Assembly (NCBI GenBank): GCA_047619685.1 | Contig: JBLHLC010000074.1 | Coordinates: 1-12,203, forward strand | Direction: 5' to 3' | Source of the DNA: JABDJZ01 sp047619685 | GTDB lineage: Bacteria; Bacteroidota; Rhodothermia; Rhodothermales; UBA10348 | Length of the DNA: 12,203 bases | In this document: in pieces, positions 6,968-12,203 of the stretch | Layout of the letters: the number at the start of each line of letters is the position of its first letter | Numbering within the stretch: the stretch's first letter is position 1 | Notes under the pieces: generated by a model | Databases searched by the model: none | The model's input: the letters and a program-made list of their open reading frames with translations, nothing else | Told to the model about the DNA's origin: nothing | Made by a program: the position numbers and the translations under genes

Positions 6968-7848
6968 GCCTGCCCTCCGGTTGGCCAGTCATCTTTGAGC
7001 AACCGCGAGAGCGCCCGGTCTTTCAGAACCTTGCCGCCTGTCTGGCAGGTGGAACAGTAATTGGTCTCTGTTTCCGAGTAGACAATCCTCCGGATCGGCG
7101 TGCCACACTGGGGGCAAGGCTGACCCGCCTTCCCGTGCGCCCCCATGCCGGTGCGAAATGCGGTCACCTTGGGCCACCCGCTGCCCGCCTCGAGCTTGAT
7201 TGCATCGCGCCATTCCGCCAAGACCTCCTTGCAGGCCTGATGTAGCGTAGCCATGTCATCGTCGCTCAATTGGTGGATCTGTTTTAGGGGGGACAGCCGG
7301 GCGCGAAGCATTATTTCGTCGGAATAGGCGGCGCCAATGCCCGCGAGAATGTGTGGGTCAGTCAACGCTCTTTTCAGCGTATGACGACGGGCTCGGAGTC
7401 GTTCCTGGAAGGTCTGTTGGGTGATATCAAAAACCTCTGCGCCTCCAGGGTCCAGTTCGGCAAGGGCCTCTTCGCCCTCCACCACATGAATGGAGGCCCG
7501 CCGCTTGTTTCCGGCCTCAGTCAGAAGCATGGAGCCGTGATCGAAGTCGAAGGCACACAAACCCATTTTCCCCGGAAGACCGGCGCCCGACTTTCCCCAT
7601 TTCAACCGACCAGCCTTCATGAGGTGAATAACCACGAATCGAACTGGCTGGAAGCTGGCGAACTCCATCACGACACGCTTGCCAATCCTTTGCAGCCCGC
7701 TAAGCTCAGCCTCGACAATGGAGTTAAGCGGCGGCGTTATGGTTCGAACCAGAAATGGAGAGCGCAGCCTTACCCCACGCACCACCCGGCCCTTCACATC
7801 TCTGCGCAGTACGTGCAAATACGCCTCTATGTCCGGTAACTCTGGCAT
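6964..7848 (-). CDS. Fpg/Nei-family DNA glycosylase/AP lyase (MutM-like)
   Basis: A base-excision repair glycosylase with AP-lyase activity, expected to remove oxidised bases. From ATG 7848 it has 294 residues and opens MPELPDIEAY; after Met removal the N-terminal Pro is the Schiff-base nucleophile and Glu is next. An in-frame upstream start at 7926 would bury this Pro and is rejected. Lys57 in RIGKRVV is the conserved catalytic-site lysine. The helix-two-turn-helix segment reads GIGAAYSDEIMLRARLSP; the Asn that follows GIG in typical MutM/Nei (GIGN) is Ala here. The zinc finger has C245, C248, C265 and C268 (CPQC and CSTC). It continues into TGGKVLKDRALSRLLKDDWP, a tail I associate with a divergent Fpg/Nei subgroup. 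It heads the glycosylase-ABC operon. Substrate preference may differ from MutM, so I leave the symbol blank. Confidence 0.93.
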   Translation of the reverse strand: MPELPDIEAYLHVLRRDVKGRVVRGVRLRSPFLVRTITPPLNSIVEAELSGLQRIGKRVVMEFASFQPVRFVVIHLMKAGRLKWGKSGAGLPGKMGLCAFDFDHGSMLLTEAGNKRRASIHVVEGEEALAELDPGGAEVFDITQQTFQERLRARRHTLKRALTDPHILAGIGAAYSDEIMLRARLSPLKQIHQLSDDDMATLHQACKEVLAEWRDAIKLEAGSGWPKVTAFRTGMGAHGKAGQPCPQCGTPIRRIVYSETETNYCSTCQTGGKVLKDRALSRLLKDDWPTGGQA

Positions 7849-7900
7849 TGGAAGTCCGGATCGGGACTGGATACCTTTCGGGTAGCATAACACCTGAAAG

Positions 7901-8287
7901 ATGACAGACAAACCCGCCGCCGGCACCGTGACCTGGTTCGACCTTACCGTGCCCGACGCCGCGAGGCTGCGAGACTTCTACGCGGCTGTAGTTGGCTGGA
8001 AACCGGAGCCCGTAAAGATGGGCGACTACGACGATTACACCATGACGGTCCCCGGCACCGGAGACCCCGCCACTGGCGTGTGCCACGCCTGAGGGGGAAA
8101 CGAGGACCTGCCCGCCCAGTGGATGATCTACGTGAATGTGGAGAATCTGGATTTGTCCATGGCGGCCTGTCGTGGCGGAGGAGGAGAGGTAATTTCGGGT
8201 CCGAAGGAAATGAGTGGCCACGGGCGATACTGCGTCATCAGAGACCCTGCTGGAGCCGTAATGGCACTTTTTGAGCCCGTCGGCTAA
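7901..8287 (+). pseudogene. VOC-family protein gene interrupted by an in-frame TGA
   Basis: The first 63 codons read as the N-terminal module of a VOC protein: GTVTWFDLTVPDAARLRDFY, then VVGWKPEPVKMGDYDDYTM and TGVCHA. Codon 64 is TGA (8090-8092). Past it the same frame continues without any shift as the second module: GGNEDLPAQWMIYVNVEN, LSMAACRGGGGEVISGP, GRYCVIRDPAGAVMALFEP, and ends at TAA 8285-8287. The intact gene would encode 128 residues, the usual size. Family members commonly have Arg (CHARG) at the position of the TGA, so one C-to-T change in a CGA codon explains it. The alternatives are a sequencing error or stop readthrough. The gene diverges from the glycosylase, with 52 bases between their starts, and no strong SD is seen. 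Confidence 0.85.
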
Positions 8288-8457
8288 TCGGACACTTTTT
8301 CCGTTTGCCTGGGTAGTTGTACCCAAATCGGGCACCGATTTATACCTATCCGGATCACAATCGTCGTTGCTGGACCTTGGCGCGCGGTTTGATGAATGGC
8401 TAGGTGCCAGAACACCGCGTCCTTCCAGGTGGCCCCGTAGGCTGCCCAGATAAGACG

Positions 8458-8506
8458 CAGAAGGGAGTCCCGGCCCCGTCAGGCCGGGACTCCCTTCTGT
8501 TCTTTT
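8458..8506 (+). terminator. Strong intrinsic terminator, 18-bp perfect stem
   Basis: CAGAAGGGAGTCCCGGCC (8458-8475) pairs perfectly with 8482-8499 across a 6-base loop (CCGTCA) and is followed by TTCTTTT. The stem is GC-rich and unusually long. It fits a terminator for the rightward VOC transcript and, less well, for the leftward helicase frame, where the sequence after the stem is CGTCTTATCT. The 170 bases before it (8288-8457) hold no gene that I can see, only a small TGGGTA/TACCCA stem near 8310-8325. Confidence 0.85.
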
Positions 8507-8523
8507 GGAGCCGTCCAGGACCA

Positions 8524-9540
8524 CTAGCGAACAAGCGCAGTGACATCCAGAACGGATTCATCGGCGATGGCGAAGACGCGATCTCCTTTCCGCGTCGAAA
8601 CGGGATGCCCCCCCGAGAACCGGGTGAATGCGGGAAGCACAAGGATTCTGCTACCCACGTGGAAACATGGCAGCGAGAGACTGTCGCGCCCCGGCCCTCG
8701 AAGCCGGACTGACGGGTGGAGGTGACCGGCCAAAACGAGCCCGTTTTCAGAAATCTCTGGATGGTGCCGAAGGACAAGGCACGAGCCCACCTGGTCTATC
8801 TCGCGCGCAACCGCGGGCGCCATGTTCTTCCCCACGTGGCCGGTCCACTCGAAACGCTCAACCACGTCCGGAAGCAGGGCATCCACGATCACCGTCTTGG
8901 ACTCGCGGCCGCGGACCACAGTCGCCATCTCGTGGGGTTTGGTCCCAACCAGAACCCGAAGGGCCTCGTCCAGATTCGAAATAGTGGCGGAGACACCACA
9001 TATTCGAACGCCTGGTCTCCATCGGCGCATGCGTGCCAAACCCAACTCGGTCTGCGTCCCTCGCTTGCTTCCCAGGAGTTCGTGCCACTCGTCCACGAAG
9101 ACGGCCTCCAGCTTGTCGAATTCCGGGCGCAGGTTCTTGTAGGTTATCAGCAGAGACAGACTCTCCGGGGTCGTGACCAATACCTCCGGAAGGGAATCGC
9201 GCTGTCTGGACTTTACGTCGGAGGAGGTATCCCCGGTCCTCCGCTCCACCGTCCAGGGGATTCCCAGATCCTCAAGCGGACGGCGCAATGCCTCAACCGT
9301 GTCGTTCACCAGCGCCCGCAAAGGCGTGATCCACAACACCCGGAGCCCACCCCCACCTTCATCCCCAGTCTCGAGCGCGTTCAGGAGCGGCCCGAACCAG
9401 GCCGCGTACGTCTTTCCGTAGCCCGTGGCCGAGTGGATCAAGCCGCTTTCGCCGCGCAGGTACCGCTCCCACACCTCCTCCTGAAACGGGAATGGTGCCC
9501 AGCCCTGGGACTCGAACCATCCGAGCGCTGGCTTCAGTAT
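8524..9540 (-). pseudogene. In-frame chimera: N-terminal half of Lhr-type DEXH helicase joined to C-terminal end of PdeM-type phosphoesterase
   Basis: The frame reads first as a ligase-associated Lhr-like helicase: PALGWFESQGWAPFPFQEE, ATGYGKT (motif I), WITPLRALVND (Ia), VTTPESLSLL (Ib), VFVDEWHELLG (motif II, DEWH), VSATISNLDEA (motif III) and the linker FEWTGHVGKNMAPAV. At SCLVL (about 8772), where helicase domain 2 should begin with a TNTR-like motif, it switches to HHPEISENGLVLAGHLHP, then SLSLPCFHVG, VLPAFTRFSGGHPV and GDRVFAIADE, which is the end of a PdeM-like metallophosphoesterase. Helicase motifs IV-VI, the rest of Lhr and the N-terminal metal site of PdeM are missing. The frame before ATA 9538-9540 reaches a TAG with no ATG/GTG/TTG; the only standard start, GTG 9474, would cut off conserved helicase residues. 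ATA lies 9 bases after GGAAAGG, so an ATG-to-ATA loss is likely. The coordinates run from this ATA. Confidence 0.82.
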
Positions 9541-9644
9541 GGGTGATTGCCTTTCCAGACGAAGAATCTAGGGCGTCAACGCCGTTTGTCCACCCAATAC
9601 ACAGGTTTTCTTCGTTAATCAGAGTGCTCGGACACGTTGGATGG

Positions 9645-9671
9645 AAGGCCTCATGGCCTTAGTTTGCAAAC
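9645..9671. repeat. Adjacent dyads in the mreB upstream region
   Basis: AAGGCC/GGCCTT (9645-9650 and 9655-9660, 4-base loop) is followed one base later by the perfect 10-base palindrome GTTTGCAAAC (9662-9671). Both lie 80-106 bases before the mreB start, in the 210-base gap that separates it from the leftward chimera. They could be an operator or a leader structure for mreB. I see no confident -35/-10 pair in the gap. Confidence 0.4.
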
Positions 9672-9750
9672 CTGTAAACGGCCACAAGAGGGCGTGCATT
9701 CGCACTTCACGCAACCGCCCACCTGGCCCGGGGAGAGCAACTGGTTTAGA

Positions 9751-10761
9751 ATGGCACTTCTGAATTTCGCGTCCGACGTAGCGATTGATCTCGGTACCGC
9801 AAATACCCTCATCTACATCAGGGGTCGTGGTATCGTGCTTAACGAGCCGAGCATTGTCGCACTTAATCGGTCCACGCGAAAGATCATTGCCGTTGGTGAG
9901 GAGGCGCAGCAGATGCATGAGCGCACCCACCGGGATATCGAGACCATTCGCCCGCTCAAGGACGGAGTAATCGCGGATTTCGAGGTCGCTGAGCAGCTTA
10001 TTCGGCACCTCATCCGAAAAGTCCAGACCAGTTGGTTCACGGCCATTCGCAAGATGGTTGTCTGCGTCCCGAGCGGAATCACGGAAGTAGAGAAGCGCGC
10101 AGTCCGCGACTCAGCCGAACACGCCGGCGCCCGTCAGGTCTACCTGATTGACGAACCCATGGCGGCGGCCATCGGAATCGGCTTGAACGTAGCCGAGCCT
10201 GTTGGAAACATGATTGTCGATATCGGCGGTGGGACCACGGAAATTGCCGTCATCGCCTTGAACGGTATTGTCATCGACGAATCCATCCGCGTAGGTGGCG
10301 ACGAACTGGACAGCGCAGTTGTGCAGTACTTCAAACGCAACCACAACCTGCTCATCGGCCATCGGACGGCGGAACGCATCAAGGTCGAGGTGGGAAGTGC
10401 CGTAGAGCTTGATCCAGAATTGGAACTGTCCGTCAAGGGCCGTGACCTTGTCTCGGGTATCCCGAAGATCAGGACCATTTCGTCAGAAGATGTCAGAGAG
10501 GCCCTTCGGGAGCCAGTCAGCCAGATCGCTGCGGCCGTGATTCGGTGCCTGGAAAGGACTCCCCCGGAGCTCGGATCTGACATCCTTGAGCGCGGAATCA
10601 TGCTGACGGGTGGCGGGGCCATGCTCAAGGGCCTGGACTCCCTCATCAAGGGACGCGTGGATCTCCCCGTCTACGTCGCGGAGGACCCGCTGACTGCGGT
10701 GGTCCGTGGGACAGGCCTGGTCCTGGAAGACATTGCGAAGTACGAGAAGGTCCTCTCCTAA
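9751..10761 (+). CDS. mreB: Rod shape-determining actin-like protein MreB
   Basis: MreB forms ATP-dependent filaments on the inner membrane that organise the elongation machinery for peptidoglycan. From ATG 9751 it has 336 residues, the normal length, starting MALLNFASDVAIDLGTANTL. That segment contains the phosphate-1 loop (DLGTANT, 13-19). Other actin-fold landmarks are NEPSIVAL, the DGVIADFE connect region (71-78), CVPSGITEVEKRAVRD, the phosphate-2 loop DIGGGTTEIAV (157-167) and GIMLTGGGAMLKGLD (282-296, adenosine loop). An in-frame upstream ATG at 9637 would add 38 residues unlike MreB. GGGGAGAG lies 13 bases before ATG 9751, a long spacing. No mreC, mreD, mrdA or rodA follows; instead there is a gene-free interval. 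It is either a stand-alone copy or one of several MreB paralogues. Confidence 0.95.
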   Translation: MALLNFASDVAIDLGTANTLIYIRGRGIVLNEPSIVALNRSTRKIIAVGEEAQQMHERTHRDIETIRPLKDGVIADFEVAEQLIRHLIRKVQTSWFTAIRKMVVCVPSGITEVEKRAVRDSAEHAGARQVYLIDEPMAAAIGIGLNVAEPVGNMIVDIGGGTTEIAVIALNGIVIDESIRVGGDELDSAVVQYFKRNHNLLIGHRTAERIKVEVGSAVELDPELELSVKGRDLVSGIPKIRTISSEDVREALREPVSQIAAAVIRCLERTPPELGSDILERGIMLTGGGAMLKGLDSLIKGRVDLPVYVAEDPLTAVVRGTGLVLEDIAKYEKVLS

Positions 10762-11220
10762 AGGCTACCCGATCTGGCGAAACGTCAGGTTGATCCTGGC
10801 CTCTTCTACCCGCCTTGTTTTGGGCAACGCGGGCACGTCCAGGCCCTCGTCGGCGAAGGGGCTATCAAGACCGATGGAGGGGTTCGCCGCTGTCATTGAG
10901 CTACCAACCCAACACCGCAATCCACAGCTTGTCCACAAGTGGGTTTTTGGCCAATTGGGCCGCTTTTTTTACTTCCAGAGAGAGGGTCGGATTTTCATGT
11001 TTGCCGAAACGCTGTAATAACAAGGTTTTGGTGCGTTAGGACGGCGCTGCCGAACGGTTTAGGTAGAATTACGTCTTGCCTGTGGATGTTTTCCACAGCT
11101 CATCAACATTTGATGGTGGCGCTTTTGGCTTTGGAACCGCTTCCAGCGGCAGTGCCAAAATACTGACACCCAGGGTCTTGCTGCATGCCGATACCGCGCA
11201 CCCGTTGTCGAGGGGCCGCC
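10762..11220. other. Gene-free interval with DnaA boxes and hairpins (candidate origin-related element)
   Basis: No reading frame here looks like a protein. The first 150 bases are featureless to me. From 10918 to 11097 there are DnaA-box-like sites, listed separately, on either side of a T-rich and AT-richer stretch (10972-11074) that includes GTAATAACAAGGTTTTGG and TTTAGGTAGAATTACG. From 11101 come stacked dyads: CATCAA/TTGATG (11101-11115), and TTTTGGC/GCCAAAA (11123-11129 and 11154-11160) enclosing CCGCT/AGCGG. A further 8-bp stem, CGCCTCAG/CTGAGGCG (11217-11238), overlaps the stop of the leftward gene. None of these has a U-tract. Confidence 0.5.
10918..11097. promoter_or_regulatory. Second cluster of DnaA-box-like sites
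   Basis: TTGTCCACA (10929-10937) differs from TTATCCACA by one base, and TTTTCCACA (11089-11097) fits TTWTNCACA exactly. CAATCCACA (10918-10926) and, on the other strand, TGTGGATGT (11081-11089) match 7 of 9. The last pair forms a perfect 7-bp dyad, CTGTGGA/TCCACAG (11080-11098). Such facing boxes beside an AT-richer stretch in a non-coding gap are typical of DnaA-bound origins or DnaA-titrating sites. Activity is inferred, not shown. Confidence 0.5.
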
Positions 11221-12099
11221 TCAGCGACGCCTGAGGCGATTCCCATCCCACCGCCAGTCATTTTCTGGCGTGAGATGCGTGCCGCCTCGCCATGAATCAA
11301 GACCAATGCTCGATACCCGATCCCGCGCTGAGGCCAAGACTTGAGTACCCAGGCCAGTGATAGACCAGAGACCATCCGGCTCCTCCCTCAGGAGACCCGG
11401 GCTGAGGCCCGCCAGCACTTTCCAGAACGACCAGTCACCGCGAAAGGCGGCCTCCTCGCTGGCGTCCGTGGCCCGAAACAACGCCACGCCGGACTTGGGC
11501 CCATCGGACAGCAGCCTCAAGACCTCCGTCTCCGTTCTGGCCAGACCACCCTTTGACGGAAACGACTCAAGCCACCGACGAAGCGCCGGGGCCAGGTGCG
11601 AAAGGGCAGCGATTCCCGGGTCCTGAATCAGTTCAGGCATCAAGTCAGGCCGAGGCGCGGTAAATGCAGCCCAGGCGCGTACGGCCCACTCCCGCTGCGC
11701 CTCCGAGACTTTGACGGTCTGATCGAAAGCAGTTCTCAGCGCCTCGGGCCCGAGATCGGTGATGAAGGTGTCCTGCGGCACCATCCACAGGTCCGATCGG
11801 CACGAAAGACGGGACAGGATCTGAATAAGCTGAAGCTGATCGTAGAGATCATGCTCAAACCATAGAACGATTCGGCCTTTGGCCTCCTGCAGGGTCCTGT
11901 CACGGAGTCTAAGTTCCGCCTCGATCGGACCAGGATCGGCCCCGTCGGCCAGGTACGCCGCCCGCACATGGGCCAGCTCCGCATCCCCCAGACCACCCGG
12001 AACGGGGCCGTCGTGGAGGACGTCGTCCCAGGGGAGCAATTCGCCGGGAATCCCCGCTTTGCGAACCGCCCCCACCGCAGATTTGCCGTTGGTTACAAT
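11221..12099 (-). CDS. DUF1835-type domain protein, function unknown
   Basis: The product matches the DUF1835 pattern as I know it. It has an N-terminal VTNGKSA strand-loop, then LLPWDDVLHDGPVPGGL, and IVLWFEHDLYDQLQLIQIL. The C-terminal winged-helix-like region contains RTETEVLRLLSDGP and LWSITGLGTQVLASA and ends with WRGGTHLTPENDWRWD. The domain is of unknown biochemical function and the protein is probably cytosolic. The only standard start codon in the frame is GTG 12075, but that would remove the conserved VTNGKSA. The frame stays open to the window end without any ATG, GTG or TTG. I placed the start at ATT 12099, giving 292 residues, because GGGA lies 3 bases before it and a divergent gene begins 22 bases away; this is a guess. 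It is the last gene before the hairpin-rich gap. Confidence 0.8.
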   Translation of the reverse strand: MVTNGKSAVGAVRKAGIPGELLPWDDVLHDGPVPGGLGDAELAHVRAAYLADGADPGPIEAELRLRDRTLQEAKGRIVLWFEHDLYDQLQLIQILSRLSCRSDLWMVPQDTFITDLGPEALRTAFDQTVKVSEAQREWAVRAWAAFTAPRPDLMPELIQDPGIAALSHLAPALRRWLESFPSKGGLARTETEVLRLLSDGPKSGVALFRATDASEEAAFRGDWSFWKVLAGLSPGLLREEPDGLWSITGLGTQVLASARDRVSSIGLDSWRGGTHLTPENDWRWDGNRLRRR

Positions 12100-12120
12100 G
12101 AGTCCCGTTTGCCCACCCTC

Positions 12121-12203
12121 ATGGTTAATCTCGCCAGCATTATCGGTTACATCGGCGTAGCCACCAACACCGTGTGGCCGTTTTTTCGGACCCGCGCTGT
12201 GAT
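12121..12203 (+). CDS. Start of a probable membrane protein (YgjV-like?), cut by window end
   Basis: From ATG 12121 the frame reads MVNLASIIGYIGVATNTVWP followed by FFRTRAV and runs off the end. It starts with a hydrophobic helix with GY and WP, then basic residues. This resembles the first span of small multi-span YgjV-like inner-membrane proteins (…IIGYLGVA…WP…R), but 27 residues are too few to be sure. A -10-like TACAAT lies at 12094-12099 without a clear -35, and no SD is visible. The gene diverges from the DUF1835 gene and their 5' ends lie very close. Confidence 0.5.
   Translation, partial: MVNLASIIGYIGVATNTVWPFFRTRAV

Noticed and set aside
7351..7839. Rightward open frame opposite the glycosylase
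   Set aside because: It is the antisense of conserved Fpg/Nei residues and has no domain of its own.
8088..8095. TGA in the VOC gene as a selenocysteine codon
   Set aside because: Homologues carry Arg, not Cys, at this position, and I see no convincing SECIS-like hairpin directly after it. A nonsense mutation is simpler.
9499..9520. GGTTCGAGTCCC on the minus strand, like a tRNA T-loop
   Set aside because: No acceptor, D or anticodon arms can be built around it, and the bases encode conserved helicase residues (WFESQGW).
8716..9546. Long rightward open frame opposite the helicase chimera
   Set aside because: No recognisable motif. The opposite frame carries helicase and phosphoesterase motifs, so this is an antisense shadow.
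1..12203. CRISPR array, insertion sequence, prophage or other defence system
   Set aside because: No regularly spaced repeats, transposase, integrase, phage or nuclease-toxin gene could be found on either strand.

Overview
The window looks like a piece of a moderately GC-rich bacterial chromosome, not a mobile element. It has housekeeping genes (uvrC, bcp, dnaA, an fpg/mutM-type glycosylase, mreB), consistent codon usage and no transposase, integrase, phage, CRISPR or toxin-antitoxin gene that I can recognise. MreB and UvrC read like proteins of the Bacteroidota/Rhodothermota side of the tree. dnaA and several other genes lack a Shine-Dalgarno sequence, which fits that placement. The taxonomy is inference from remembered family features and is not proven here.

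Layout, left to right. (1) 2-2085 (+): the 3' part of uvrC, overlapped by a secreted protein that seems to hold two dimeric alpha-beta barrel-like halves. (2) 2086-2753: about 670 bases without a convincing gene, containing a run of inverted repeats and an AT-rich promoter-like patch. (3) 2754-3593 (+): a VOC/glyoxalase-fold protein followed 6 bases later by the peroxiredoxin Bcp. (4) 3594-5248 (+): three DnaA boxes, a sigma70-like promoter, a pyrimidine-rich leader without SD, then dnaA. (5) 5287-7848 (-): a tightly packed operon reading Fpg/Nei-type glycosylase, ABC ATPase, ABC-2 permease, convergent with dnaA. (6) 7901-9540: a zone of gene decay. A VOC gene (+) is cut by an in-frame TGA. 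A (-) reading frame joins the N-terminal half of a ligase-associated Lhr-type DEXH helicase directly to the C-terminal end of a PdeM-type phosphoesterase and has no normal start codon. An 18-bp perfect hairpin lies between the two. (7) 9751-10761 (+): a stand-alone mreB. (8) 10762-11220: a gene-free interval with a second DnaA-box cluster and several hairpins, a candidate for an origin-related element. (9) 11221-12099 (-): a DUF1835-type protein whose conserved N-terminus runs upstream of any ATG/GTG/TTG. (10) 12121-end (+): the first 27 codons of a probable membrane protein.

The most unusual item is the in-frame Lhr-PdeM chimera. It looks like the scar of an internal deletion inside the ligase-associated DNA-repair operon, next to a second gene broken by a point nonsense mutation. 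The second most interesting item is the pair of DnaA-box regions, one before dnaA and one after mreB. I found no clear sign of a wholly new multi-gene system.
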